Under the pieces are notes generated by a model. The model was not told where the DNA came from. It did not search any database and saw only the letters and a program-made list of their open reading frames with translations. DNA of 64,000 nt from Bimastos eiseni (Eukaryota; Annelida; Clitellata; Crassiclitellata; Lumbricidae), in contig OY365820.1 in NCBI GenBank assembly GCA_959347315.1, positions 938,502-1,002,501 of the forward strand, in the 5' to 3' direction. The position numbers and the translations under genes are program-made. Below are positions 29,380-43,200 of the stretch, piece after piece; position 1 is the first letter of the stretch, and the number at the start of each line of letters is the position of its first letter.

Positions 29380-29424
<45 letters not shown>

Positions 29425-29510
29425 CGTGTGTGTGAGTGAGTGTGTGTGTGTGTGGGTGTGTGTGTGTGTGTGTGTGTGAGGTGTGTGTGTGTGTGGGTGT
29501 GTGTGTGTTC
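29276..29510 (+). repeat. Imperfect (GT)n microsatellite
   Basis: GT units interrupted by GA, GC and GG, in contrast to the pure tract at 17.9 kb. His-Thr frames on the minus strand are artefacts. Confidence 0.97.
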
Positions 29511-29587
29511 GAGAATTGATTCGCTCTTGTCAATGGCGCAAGTGTATCGATTGAATAATTGCATCTACAGGTAACTGTTCTGGAATA

Positions 29588-29645
29588 ATGCTGACGTCGC
29601 CTCGGAGCATGCGCGTGCGCAGACGCATCGATAGTTTCCATCGTC
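29588..29645 (-). promoter_or_regulatory. CpG-type promoter candidate with NRF-1-like site
   Basis: TGCGCGTGCGCA at 29610-29621 fits the NRF-1 consensus and sits in a short CpG-rich island with TGACGTCG (about 29592). On the minus strand an ATG at 29639-29641 opens METIDASAHAHAPRRRQHYS. It could be the start of the ankyrin gene; the link is inference. Confidence 0.35.
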
Positions 29646-31344
29646 CGTAGTCGAGGCATATAAGACAGGTGTGGATTATTAATCCAGGTAGATTGATTGC
29701 ACGTAACCTTGATGGTGACCATCCTTTACATACTCAAATAAATATTTAGGGAACAGGTGGTCGGTTGGCTGTTTAGTTGCAGCTTTACGAAACGGTTTCC
29801 TAATAAATATGATCAGCGTTTCACTCCTTCTTTCGGACTCATTTGGACTGGTACTACCATAGAAGAGCTAATGACTCTTCGATTTCTGGAATTCAGCATA
29901 AGCCGATAAAATTTGCCTTATGTAGGATGTTTGTAATAGATATAAAGGTGTCTGTTATAATTATTTTGTAGCATCAAATAGACTAGGGTCATCTTGCGGT
30001 TGTCGGAACTCTGTAGTAATATTACAAGGCATGTGGACTGTAAACGCCTAAAGGATTAATTAGGCCTAAGTAGTCAATTAGTAAGTTTCCGTTAAGCGAC
30101 ATTTGTCATGACAAGGATGATTGGAGTTGCCCTCTTCTTTTCTCGTCGTTTTGGACTGACCCATACTTAAGACAAATTTGTGTAGTGTAGTTTCTTAAGA
30201 CGCATTATTTATAATCATGAGGTGTGGTTGATTCAGGTGTTTGAGAGACGTTGTTTTCCAAAAGTTTAGTGTAGACTGTATAGTCGGTCAATTATTCCCT
30301 GTTACGATGCTACAGGTATTATTAATCAGCAGTTTAAAGACATATTATAGCAACATAGGCTGTTGACGTATTCAGAATTTGTTACATATCAGTTCCATTT
30401 CGTATATACTTTTAGTCCCTTATCTTTCTGTTGTCTTTCTTTCTTTAGTCTTTCTGTTTTCTTTATTTAGTTTTTCTGTTTTCTTTCTTACTTTTGTGTT
30501 GTTCCATTTTTGCATGAGTGGTTGCTGATACAGCAATATTCGACATATAGTTATTGTAGATATTTCATAACATATAAATGATTATTATATTTTATTCCTA
30601 CATATATAAACATACATATTGAATAAATATATACATACAATGTACACACATACATATGTAAAATTTATTCATGTGGTCATAGCTTCTTTTTTGTTCATGA
30701 AGGTTCTTTTTTGACCGTATTGGTTCTTTTCTTATTTCAGTTTTTTTCACAAAGGTTTTCTTCCAGCTTATTTACAGAGCATCGAAACAATTTCATAACA
30801 TCAATGTCAAACTATCTATATAAATGTTAACAAGTAACATTCAATATTAACAGTAGGCCTACATGATTTATAGTATAGGCTTATAGACAATATTCAATAA
30901 TCCAAATCAACATAACAACCAAAGGAATAATAATAAATCCAGACTTTCAGGATTACAAAATAAACAAATTAATATCAACTTAACTAAAGTATCAATAATA
31001 AAGCCATACATTCATCATTACAAAACAATCCAATTAATATGTTGTGTCCAATTGTTAGTGTTTAAAAATAGTTTATGAAATGGTTTTTCCAATATCCAGT
31101 ATGCAACTGCAATAACCATATTCAGTTCCCTAAGCAAAGCTCACAAGAATCTTAATTACTACGTTAGGCATATAATATAGTTTATATATTTTAAATCTCA
31201 CATAAAACGAGGTGTGCACGTACGTGTCGCTGATTTCCTGAAGGTTTCCTAGGCTAATGATTATTTTGCCGACCAATTCTTGCTCCAACCCTACTTGTAT
31301 ATAGACTTGGATGTAGTAATTATCTAAGGATGATGAACAATTGG

Positions 31345-31440
31345 AAGCTTCAGTCTAACGACACCGTAGGCCCTACGTGTGATAAAAAATATCATATTAG
31401 CTTCGCCCTCCTCCCTGGGACTGGCACTGCTGGACTGCAA
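31345..31440 (-). repeat. Family-B dispersed repeat
   Basis: CAGTCTAACGACACCGTAGG, TTAGCTTCGCCCTCCTCC, TGGGACTGGCACTGCTGG. Confidence 0.8.
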
Positions 31441-31961
31441 AAGTAGCGGGATATTGATTCACAATTAGTGTTAATGGCAACTTTATATAGGCCTACACAT
31501 GTGGCCACGTGATGGAAGGTGGGTTTATAGTCCTGGAACAGCCTCCCTTCCTCTTCGGGAGAAGCTGCTCTCTCCGCTAAGACATGAGTGTAGGAGATTA
31601 AATTTACTCCCAGAGTGTATTTTACCTAGGGTATATTGACCCCGGAGTTAATTGTCCCGCAGGATAAATACACTCCACCCTGCGAATAAACAATTCCCGT
31701 GGGTCAATTCTATACTTCCATCCTGCGTCGGCACATTCGAGTCAGACAGTTCTTTCCGCCCATTGCTAGGCGCATTTATAACTTGCGGTCTGAACCGCAT
31801 CCCTTCCCTTACCCACTAGGGACGACCGATATTTTGTTTCAAGGACTCAAGGGTAGGCCTCCTGTCTGGCGGTTAACATGTCTCATCAATTGCTGCTATC
31901 CTAGCTTTAAACTATAATATTCTGCTAGCATCAAATTTAGTACACGCTACCAGTTGTGGCA

Positions 31962-32035
31962 TGGTGGCCGAGCGGTTAGAGCGGTCAGCCCGTAACGTTC
32001 AGTGTGTGCTGAGCGATTTGGTTCGAGCCTCGTCA
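31962..32035 (+). repeat. tRNA-Ser/Leu-like SINE head or tRNA pseudogene
   Basis: TGGCCGAGCGGTTAGAGCG (31965-31983) is a near-perfect A box and GGTTCGAGCC (32020-32029) a B box, as in tRNA-Ser/Leu. The stems needed for a functional tRNA do not close and no terminator follows at the 3' end, so a tRNA-derived SINE head is more likely. Confidence 0.6.
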
Positions 32036-32249
32036 GAGGCGTCATTGTGGAGGGACCTTTGCACACAATTGTTCTGCATTACAACTGCAGTTGCGTCGTC
32101 GAGACGTTTGCGCGCTTTCGAGCACGACTTGTCGTGATAAAGCACGTTTTATATACCGAGTTGTATATTGTATGTAACATCTAAGTTTCTGTCATTTCAC
32201 TCTGTTTATCTTTCATTGTGTAGTTTCATGTGTTCTGATGTATGTAACT

Positions 32250-33155
32250 TGCTGCGGTTTGCCAGCCTTTTCAAGAAACGAATATAATAATGTGGCGTTA
32301 TGCCGCTCGAGCGCCTGCCTAGCTCTCTGACGGTGTCGACTCCAGCTCGCTGACACGTCTAGAGTCGCCCGAGTCACTTCTTTATCAAATCTCAATGCCA
32401 AATGGTTACTCTCTAATATATCAGTGTTGGTGAGTAACTGCCAACACAAAGGACGGGAACTTACTCCGTGAATTGTGGTGCATGATAAAATATACGTGTG
32501 CGGCCGTTATGCCAAACACAGAAATAGATCTAAAGATACGTGTTGAGCAGAAGGCGTGATAGCTAAGTGTCTGAGATGACATGACTAAGAGTTTAGAGAG
32601 TTGAGAACAGTAATGTCTAGGAGTACAAGACGTTGAATTTAGCTACCGATATGACTTAGGGACTTGTCTCAAGTATATCATTCTGAACCTCGTAACTTAA
32701 GAGAACGTTCGGTGTCCCTTGTTGGCGATAATTTCAGAGTCACAAGATACTGATCGATACATCAGGTAGAGAAGAAGAAGAGGCTAGTAGCTTGGAAGGT
32801 ATGCAAGGCGAGGAAGACTCCTGCCGGTATGATTATGAACCCTGTTTTGAGTACGGCCATCCTCAGAACGTTGCCCATCCGGCGACCGCGGAATAGGCAG
32901 AGTCAGACTTTGTGACTAATTCTAACAGTATTACCTTTCTTGGAGAAGAGGCACATCCTTAATCTATACTGGTGAGAGTGATCATCCTGGTAGATATAGA
33001 GAGTAACCGTTTGGCATTGAGATTTGGTAAAAAAGTGACTCGGGCGACTCTAGACGTGTTCGCAAGCTAGAGTCGACACAGTCCGTTAGCGCTAGGCAGG
33101 CGCTCGGGCGGCAGAACATCATAATTCATTCAAACCTTGTGGCCTGTCTGCCACA
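32250..33155. mobile_element. Inverted-repeat pair flanking 0.5 kb, transposon or opposed LTR remnants
   Basis: About 130 bp at 32292-32425 (GCGCCTGCCTAGCTCTCTGA, GTCTAGAGTCGCCCGAGTCA, CAAATCTCAATGCCAAATGG) recurs inverted at about 32990-33118 with some differences. The right end, CCTTGTGGCCTGTCTGCCAC, resembles the end of the block at 49067-49087. No transposase is seen between the arms. It could be a foldback element or two opposed LTR fragments. Confidence 0.65.
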
Positions 33156-33158
33156 CTA

Positions 33159-33436
<278 letters not shown>

Positions 33437-33712
33437 TGCTAATTTTTAGTGTTATTGGATATGAACTGTCAAGTGGCAATTGGTTTTTTAACTTTTTGAA
33501 AATAGAAATCTCAAATGCTAGCCATTGCTTGCCTCACCTTTGAAAACTAAGACATAAGAGAACAATCGGCGTTATCTCTTTGATTGTCTTTGCCTATTTT
33601 ATACAGTTTCAGCCACAGATCTAACATTAGTAGACCTCAGTCAAAGCTTTATAAGCGCTACACATCTTGTTGCCTTCCGAATAAAAATTCGGTGCACACC
33701 TCTGATTTCTAC

Positions 33713-33787
33713 CTGGACCTTATCAAACATGGCGGACATACATAGTTTGTTGATCATCTCCTTATAGGTTGACGCGTCTAATCGATG
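33713..33787 (-). CDS. Candidate 25-codon exon, PPR-like
   Basis: On the minus strand, acceptor ATATCGTTACAG and donor CAG/GTAGAA bound an open 75-bp segment in phase 0 at both ends, reading HRLDASTYKEMINKLCMSAM then FDKVQ. STYKEMINKLCMSAMFDKV resembles a pentatricopeptide (PPR) helix pair, but one segment is weak evidence. It may be part of an unidentified gene or the 5' end of the ankyrin gene. No neighbouring exon was found. Confidence 0.3.
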
Positions 33788-34209
33788 CTGTAACGATATA
33801 AATAACATATTTAAGGAATTCGGAGAAGATCGGATATTTATTGTTGTCTTTCAGTTTATAGCCAACGCAGCAAAATACCGCGATTTAGCCTGATGTCACT
33901 TGCCACATCCCTGGAAAGTACTTCTGTCTCTAGTACTAGGTCATGTGTTCGTAGTTAATCAATTGTCGTTGGTGTACTTTGATCGAATTCGCGCCCTGCC
34001 AGGCCCACCGCTTCACATTCATATTTTTTACGAATCGTCGGTCCAAGGAGCCAAGGAAGAGATTTTGTTTTGGTTAATTTGGGTCGTTTTGCGGAAGATG
34101 TTGACCCGTTGGTTTGGGTTTGCGAAAGTTCGATGAACCGGAGATATTTTTTTCTTTGAGAGAGTGCATTTAACCGGAGGGGCCAGAATCCAATAGCCCG
34201 TGAGTCTCA

Positions 34210-37200
34210 ATGCTCGATGCTCTGATGTCACAGTTACCAGAAGACTCGCTTATCATCCACACCACTGAACTAATACATACAGTAGATCCATCACATTCCA
34301 GCCTAACCGAAAAATGCAATTCATTTCCGCCCGGTGAAGGCAACATGCCGTTAAACAACAGCTACTCGAGGGCTCCCGAACTGAGTTTAGCCAATGCAGA
34401 GCACATCGTGGGAGCCGACACCCCATCTCAGGAAGTGGACCAGTCCGTTTCTGATGATAATCTTTCGTTGAGACATGTCCCAGAAGAATTGGATCAAAAT
34501 CACGCGAATGGCTATATGTTTGGAAAAAACTATAGCTTGCCAAAACAGAAATCTGAGAACTCGTTCGATTCTATGGTAGTCATGCTTGACGGAATCACGA
34601 CCACGTTGTCATCGTCACAGTCGTCTTCGACCGACCGCCTCTCTGTCACGCTATCGGAAGGGGAAGGCAATTTGTCAATGAGCACCATCCAGTGTAGAAT
34701 TGACAATGAGGGTGAGAGCGTGAAAGTTGTTGAGGACCAAAATGGTCCTATTGAGAATGGAACAAAGGAGAAGGCAGACGATGAGAGCTGTGAAGTTGTG
34801 ACGGTCACTCCAGAACCATTGAATTCGATGCCTCACAGGAAGTCGAACAGTTCAAGTAAGATGGAGAATACTTCAGATACAAATGTGACAGTCGAAATTG
34901 CACCAGACGTTTTTTTGTCAGATGAAAACGATCCTACCTGTATCGAACATGCGGAGACCCCGCACACGAGCGACGAAGCGCAAACGGAAAACCCCACCGA
35001 ACATTCCTCCCCGGTCGACGATCGAGACTCGGACGAACTGGAAGCCATCGATCTCTCATCGATCGACGGTTCGAGCGAGACTTCGAGACTGGACGAGAGC
35101 CGACCGGTCTCTGAGAGCAATACGGCTTCGACCCTTGAGCTAAAGAACTCCATGTCGGGAATCGGAGACCAGCTCGTAGACAGCATTCTTCAACAGATGG
35201 ACGACGAGGATGGAGAGAATGAGATCCTACGAAGGAAGGAGATGCGTCCGAACAGCGTCCGACTTTCGTCATTGTCACTCGGAGGGCAGGGCGGCGCGGG
35301 GAGCAACACCCCGGTCGGACGGGGGAGTAACTTTGGGGACGAGGTCGACCTCGACGAGACCCAGTTCGTGGAGATAAATCTACAGTCATGCAATTCAGAG
35401 GGAAGGGTGTCGAACGAGAGAACCGTTTGGGGAGAGTCGAGTGCTGCCTCCGGTTTGCCATCAAAGGCGTCGCGACTGGGGAACTTCCTGGCGAGGTAGG
35501 ATGTTGTATTGTCAGTGTGTGTATTTGTGTCTTTGTTTACATGAATCTGTGTGTGTGGCTGTGTTTGTTTATTTGGCTGTGTATGTTTGTGAATCTATTT
35601 ACATGTTTATGAATGTGTTTATATCTTTGTGTTTATTTACTTGCTTTGTTCACTCTCTCATTCACTCGCTCGCTCACTCACTCACTGTGTTTATATTTGT
35701 GTATATATGTTTGTGTATGTGCCTGTGTATCTGTATATATGCTTGCGTATCTTTGTATGCGTTTGTATATATATATATCTATATGCGTATCTCTTCAGGA
35801 ACTTCACGTCAAAGAAGTCACGCGATAATAAGGACGAAACCGATTCATCGTCGGATGTTCTGGGCTGGAAGATGTTTGGCCGCATTCCCCCAAAACAGTC
35901 ACCCCAGGGCGGTCTCAGTGGCATCCTCAACGAATACAGGGTTAGGGTTTCTCCAAGGCCATCTGCAGACAAGGATCTCGTGGTGCGGAGGTCCGACAAA
36001 GAGGTTCCATCCACAACCGCTCTCATACTTCAGCCCAGACCCAGGTATCGATAACAGTAGAAGTGTACTTAATGTATCTCCATAACCACAGTTTTTTTTA
36101 TTGTTTCATCTGTACAAAAGTAGGAAACAAATTCTCTGTCAACAGTATTTTGTTAGTTACATACTATTACTTCAAAGCGAGAATTACATTTTTATTATAA
36201 TTGCTGTCTAGTGTTTGGACAGAGTTGCTATGAAAATAATAATGGAAAACCGTCAAGGGACCACTAGCAGTGTCATCCAATTACGGAGATGAAATTAAAC
36301 AGTGTTGGATGACGTGTTGGGAATATTAAACAATAGAATGTGGTAAAGTTTCTAGACTTAACTAGTTAATTAAATGGAAGAAACCGACTGTGAACAGATA
36401 GTCAGCAAATTGACACTTGATGAGCAATTGTGAGTAATGGTTTGATCAAGGTACATAAAAAGGGAGGATGATTGAACCCAAATTCTCTGTATTATATGGC
36501 AAAACTCTACAATTGGCCTCCAGCTCCATGCTAATAATAATTATAAGCAATATTTATAACCATACATGCACCGGGTATTCTTTTTGTCCCTTTCTCTCGG
36601 ACCTCTAAGATGTAAGCTTTTCCGGCTACTTGGAATGGCCTCCCATTGGATCTTCGGCTCTTGCCTTGGAACTATCTTCCCCATTTTTATTCCAATCTGT
36701 TTGATTTGGCCGAGGTTGGACCGGGAGCGCCTTTGAGCAGATTTCTTGAAGAGGCGCTGTATTAAAGTTTCAATAAAAGAAGATTATTTTGTAAATCAGA
36801 ACATCTGAAACAATTAACTTAGTTTAAAAAATATACATTACAATATCTTATGGGCTGCCTCCATATTTGTGACAATACTGGTGGCATGTGGATTACTGAT
36901 TTCAATAACAATGGATATTTTTGTTTAGTCTTGTGCTCGACAAACTTGTAGTGATTGTTTTCTAGTTTGTATCGGTTTTGCTTTTGTAGTGGTCTTCCGA
37001 CAAAAGATCCTGAGGAAGACCAGAAACACAAGATGATGTACGAAGAAATGGTTGAGGCTGCACGCAAAAGTGGTATGGATCTATCTGATTCAATCTGATC
37101 AATTGCCCTTCCACAGCTATTCCAATTTAATGACTTCTTTTGCTAATTAGGGATGAATTGAGTGTCAATTTCCTGCCAGTCCAAAGTTGAGTTGTAATGA

Positions 37201-40200
37201 ATCATTTAGAAATTTAAAAAAGAGTTTAGAATATTTAAAAAGTCTCATTCTCATGAAGTGTGTTTTGGCAGTTTGCACAATTTTTATGAATTTTTGTTTT
37301 GCCTCAGTTTTAACTAGAAAGTAATAATTAGCAAGGGCTAATATTAATAATATAAGTGTTTTTAGTTAAATCGATTGTTGTTTCATAAATTAAAAATCGA
37401 ATTTTCGTTTTCAAAACAGAAAATCGGATGACCTAGTTGTAATAAACCTCGAACCCATTGATTGTCGGAGTATGAGTTTATGCCGAGTACCATGAAACTT
37501 GGCCGAGTCGAGTTTCGGTTCATTCCTGATCCGAGTGTGGAAATTCTTTGTGCTTATAGAACAAAAGGAGGTGAAGCTGAAGAAGAAGCAAAGGGAGCAG
37601 CAGATACGACATGAGGAGGAACTGTCGGCTGCCGTTCGAATCTGGAATGCCGAGATTCTGCCTTATTGGGAGACTGCGTGAGTCTCAACATTCTTTGTAG
37701 CCAGTTGTATTCAATTATATATATATATATTCATAAAGAATATTGCTATTATTATTATTATTACAGCAATTTAATTTTATATAGTGCCCCTTCAAGTTTG
37801 CCCACTGAGGAGCACCCTCAGCTTAACCCTGGTCAAACAGAACAGTCCTAAGGGCAGTGATAAACGAGGTAGACTGACCAATAGGTATTTGTCAAAGGGT
37901 GTTAGGAAGTCCATTCCATGTCGCAGGACCAGCCACTGAGAATGTGCCGTGTTGCCTGATAGCAGTCTGTTCAGCTTGTGCAGCTGAGCAGAGAATGCTG
38001 GACAGAGCAACAGAAATCCTCTTTGCAGTGCATTGTGTTCTAGCTGTATATTTAGAAAGTATTTTATTCTATAATAGGAAAAACTCCAAGCGGACTCATG
38101 ACCTGTGGTGGAAGGGAATCCCGCCGAGCATCCGAGGAAAAGTCTGGAAGTTGGCGATCGGAAACGATCTGAATGTGACGTCAGGTGAGTTGGAGAACGT
38201 TTGCTGACTGTTTCTCTTGATTAGGGAGAATTTCTTACCGAGTATTGCGAGCAATGCTCCCTCTAAGCTGTGGAACCAGCACACACTAGTATTTTGTGTG
38301 CACACACAAATGTTTTTGCAATATAATAACAATAATAATAGAGACGATTTATATGGCGCCATAACAACCTTTTATATATATATTTTTTATTAAACTATGT
38401 AAATCGAGTCTCCTAGCCGGCTGCAGCCAACTTTACTCCAGGAACTTTGCTGATATGTTCCCTTATTTATCCTTAGAAAAGGGACATTTCTTAAGTTATA
38501 AGAACTTATCATTTGTCATGGACTCTTAGATTGTGGTCTTTATTTAACTATCATCAAAATTCAGTTCAGACCTGAACACAAAAGTGTTAACCATTTATAA
38601 AATGTTTTAAATTATTTGTTCTTCTGGAAGCTTTTTTAGGCAGCACTGGTTACTAGTGAGTAGTATCGTATCCGAGTATCGAATATTTAGAGATGTTTCC
38701 TTCTCTTGAATTTTAGCTTAACAGGTTTCACAATATTTATGAATTTCTTGGTAGTGTGTCAATCCTCAAGTACTGCTTGTAACAATATTTTTTTTTTTAA
38801 CACGATTGTTACTGTTTATAAGAAAAATCTAATTTTCGTTTTCAAAACAGAAAATCGGAACACTGATTTTTATTAAAACTCAACCCATTGTTTCTACAAA
38901 TAATGCTGAGTTTCTGTTGGAACATCTGTTATCATTGTTATTATTTCTATATGAAATCTCTTTTCAGAACTCTACGAAATCTGCCTTGTGCGCGCCACTG
39001 AGAAACTGAAGATATTACGAGACGTGGCTGCTGGATCGGACTCCGATAGTCTCTCATCATTCTCAGGTCTGTGTTCTTGGGTTTTCATTTGCGCTCCGTG
39101 CCAGTCCCATGCCTGGATGAAGAAGGAAGGCGACACTAATGATCTTTGTTATCACACAGTGTCGTTACTGTATTTGTGTAGTAGACAAAACCTAGAAAGA
39201 AATGTCCTATTCTCATCGAATATCTCTCATTATACCTTATTCTCATAGGAGATCAGCTTTTTTCTCGTGTGTACAACCGTTTCGTTCTCACACAGAGAAA
39301 TACCTGAATCTCAAATAGAGAAGTAACTTATTCTCAAACTGAGAAATACCTGAATCTCAAATAGAGAAATAACTTATTCTCAAACTGAGAAATACCTGAT
39401 TCTCACATAGAGAACACCTGGTAAATTCTCACACAGAGAAATACCTTCTTCTCATATAGAAAAATGCCTTAAATTCTTCTTTGGAAAAATGTGCCATTCT
39501 CAACAGGGACAAATGTCGTTATTCTTACAAGAGCTGAGCATTTCTTTCCTTCTAAATATCGGATGTTGTATTTCTAGCGGAAGCGACCGGCAACAGAGAG
39601 TCAAGCGTCGATCTTATCCAGTTGGACGTCTCGCGAACATTTCCGCAGCTGTGCATCTTTCAGGCTGTAAGCAACATTTCCATTTGATGTAATGTAGTGT
39701 AATCTTAGATGAAGACTGATTGAGAAATGTTTAAAGCCAGGTGGACGTCTGTCAAGGATAGTTCAACAGAAGCAAAACAATAAATCAATCAATCAATGTG
39801 AACATAATATTGCAAAGATATCTTTCAAGATATCTACTCGAAAGATGGACTAGTCAGCCTTGTGGAGGATATGATAATCGAACTCGGTTCCTCAGCTCTG
39901 CGCCCCAATGTGTTGCTCTCCAACTCCTTAATTGATGTTTTTCTCTGTTGTTACATAACAAATCAAGTCAACAAGAGCCAGGTTTGTGGGTGAATTTATG
40001 AGTGATGTCAGAATGAATTTGGGGAGACCTGAGTGGGGAATTTGTGATGGATAATCATTTAGAAGTAGTGGGGTGTTTATTTGTTTGTGATTTGTCATTT
40101 TCAGGGTGGACCATATCACAAACTGCTTCAGGGATTACTAGGAGCATACGTCTGCTATCGACCGGATGTTGGCTACGTGAGTTGATAAACAATGTTTCTT

Positions 40201-43200
40201 ACCTTAAACTAGAGCTGTACGGATTAATCGGGCCGATTATAGAGATATCGGCAAGATAATCGGCGCCTATATTAAAAATTACTTTTTTTATTTAATAATA
40301 TTATTTTCAGTCTATAAAAGCAAAATGACGACAGCAACATCACTGGGTCTGTGAAGGACGGCATTTCATTCCGTTCCATATCATGTCGTTGAGCCAATGG
40401 CTTATTCAGACCAGTGGTGAGACCACCCACCGTGCTAGTATAGACCGTGGGAATGTGTCAACATAGGTCTTGTGCAGAGTGAGTCATAGTGCCTGCTTAT
40501 GTGCCAAGGAATGGCTGGCTAACTCAAGCCAAGGAGACGCAGGCCAATTCAACAGAGAAACGGATGAATGTACATTGTGGAGGCAAGCCTATTGAATACA
40601 TGCTAGCTGCCAATCAGATCTCCCCAACCCTTGTCAGTGGCCTGAGAGGCTGAGACTAGATAGAACAGCCGTGCCTTTACCCTTTGCACAGTTCGACGGT
40701 GGGCGCAGTGTCTAATCTGTATTGCCTGCGTAGGATTAGTCACCAACTACATGCATATGTCTCTTTAATTCTCTTACAGGGGGGGAAGTGTTCGCTTGTG
40801 TCACAACATTAGGCAATAGCAGTAGGTCTATCTTTTGGAACCGGACATCTTGGGAAACACAAAGAAATAATCGGCTAAATAATCTGGTATCGGCAAATGA
40901 ATAATCGGCTAAATAATCGGTATCGGCAAATGAATAATCGGCAATAATCGGTATCGGCATTATCGGCTAAAAGTGATATCGGTACAGCTCTACCTTAAAC
41001 TCTTGGACTGGAATCTCCCTATGTTCTTTCGTGTCACTAGTTTTGGGCAATAATCCGGAGCAAGGAATTTCCACGTCTTTTTTACATAACAAGCTGATTC
41101 AATAACTGTTAGTAATGAAGGTAAATTGACGAACAACCATATCAGCTCATAGAAAAAATGCTTTTGGAAGTTTTGAAACATCATATTTTCAAATAAAAGC
41201 ACAATTTAGATTGGGACGTTTCTGTGTTTAAGAGTAAAACATGTACATGGAAATTTGGCAAGTGACCCTTCTTCTGATATAGATTTCTTACCTTAAACTG
41301 TGGCTGGGTCATTGCACATAAAATCTACCAGGCTGTATACCATACCCCTTTGGAATTTTCTGAAAATTCAAACACATTTTTAGATATTCTGCTAAAATTT
41401 TAAAAATCGATGTGGAGCTCTACTTGACATTTTTTGACGTCCTATTCCTATATAGTGTAGTTTGACGCTGTTTTAAAGGTGTCTTAGCGGGATATAATAT
41501 GCTTAAATAATAAATACGACAGTGAACGGGATGCATCTCAGTAATTGTCACAGTTGTAGCTTCAGTTTAACGACACTGTATGATAACAACATTAGCGTCT
41601 CCCTCCTCCTTCGTCCATGCTTGGGACTGGCCCAGCGAGAGATTGGTTAGTTTCAGTTTAGCGACACTTTGTGATAACAGAGATCATTGGCGTCGCCCTC
41701 CTCCTTAATCCAGGCTTTTGACTGGCACTGCGGGCAGTGGTGGGAGTCAGAGAACCAGAAGAATACATGCATGCGTAATACAGTAGATTCATGATACATT
41801 ACGTAGTCTTGATACGTTACAGGTGCAGGGAATGTCGTTCCTGGCTGCAGTTCTTCTGCTCAATATGGATGACGTCAGTAGCTTCGTCTGCTTCGCAAAT
41901 CTCCTCAACAAACCGTGCGAGGTCGCCTTCTTTCGACTCAATGAAAACCTGGTAGGATGTCTCCATTCATCGTCTTTCCACCCCTGAAAACCCAATCGCG
42001 GACTATGTTCCTATTGCAAGTGACTTGCACTGTGGAAGTTGCTAATTTATAATAATTGCTGTAATGATAAAAATTTTAAAAATGTAAGAAAATATCTCAA
42101 CTCCATAATAATCTGGCCAAATTGGTCAGTTAAATGAATTGAAGCCGCTAAGTTGATCAGTAGGTTAATTACTTTGTGTTAATTAGGCCTATGCTTAAAT
42201 TCGATTCGTGTCAGCATACTCCACTCTTCACTTGTGGCCTGACCAAGTGGCTCAAGTCTTTTTAGTCATGGCTGGGCTGGGAGCGCTCCTGAGTTGGTTC
42301 TTGAAGGGGTGCTACATAAATGCTGAGAATGAATGTATGAATACCCGATGCATATTGCGTTACGATTATCATGTCCTTGCAGATGAAGGCGTACTTCGAT
42401 ACGTACCAGGTGTTCTTCAATGAGAATCTCCCTAAGCTCTATGCACATTTCGAAGCCCAGCACATCACTCCCGATCTCTACATCATCGACTGGTAAGCTA
42501 ACATGTACGTCTGTTTTATTGTGTTGGAGGCGTAAGAGCTTTCAGAGTAGCAGTAGATATACATGTATGATGATGATGATGATAAACCATATGCAAAGAA
42601 CAATGCTCTCCTAATTGCTTAATCTGATTGGTTCCAGCGCTCACGTTTTTAAGTCAGGCTCGACGCTATCTTTGTGACCTCATCCGTCATTACTTAGACT
42701 GATGTGACCTCTGCTCAGTCTGTTGACCCCTTTACTTTGGAATGATAATCCTTCTCTGACTCCCTCAAGATTTGATTTTAGCTCGGGGTGCTTCTGTTTC
42801 TTCCCACATTCTTAGGACTTATTTTCCCACGGGGCTTCTCACACTGGGGGCGCCTCTGGGAGACATAATTTTGTAGGTGCATTCCAAAGTAGACATCAAT
42901 TTATCGCAACCCACAGGTTGAGAACTGCTGTTAGTGGTGGTTGTTGCAGTTTAATGACATTGTGTAGTAACAAAGACCATTAGCGTCGCCCTCCTTCTTT
43001 ATCCAGGCTTGGGACTGGCGATTCAGAGTGCAAACAGTGGCGGAGTTAAAGAAATTGTTAATGGTACTGCTGTTTTTTCTAGGATGTACACGCTTTTCGC
43101 AAAGTCTCTGCCCCTGGATGTTGCAAGTCGCGTGTGGGACGTATTCTGCCGCGATGGAGAGGAATTCCTCTTCAGGACTGCACTCGGTGCGGTTTTCCTC

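Larger units (their letters stand above)
27373..31960. other. Region upstream of the found ankyrin exons
   Basis: Apart from listed repeats and a promoter-like cluster at 29.59-29.64 kb, I see no exon I can defend. A weak minus-strand exon-like segment at about 28470-28500 (acceptor GGTTACCAG, donor AGAG/GTCGGT) could belong to the ankyrin gene. 30.2-31.3 kb is featureless AT-rich DNA; 31.53-31.60 kb may be another LINE 3' remnant. Confidence 0.4.

Noticed and set aside
29156..29722. His-Thr-rich frame on the minus strand
   Set aside because: Translation of the imperfect GT tract; only its first codons overlap the promoter-like cluster.
31962..32035. Functional tRNA-Ser/Leu gene
   Set aside because: Pol III boxes are present but acceptor and T stems do not close.
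34934..35464. Antisense frame within TBC1D exon 1
   Set aside because: Shadow of the coding strand with no recognisable motif.
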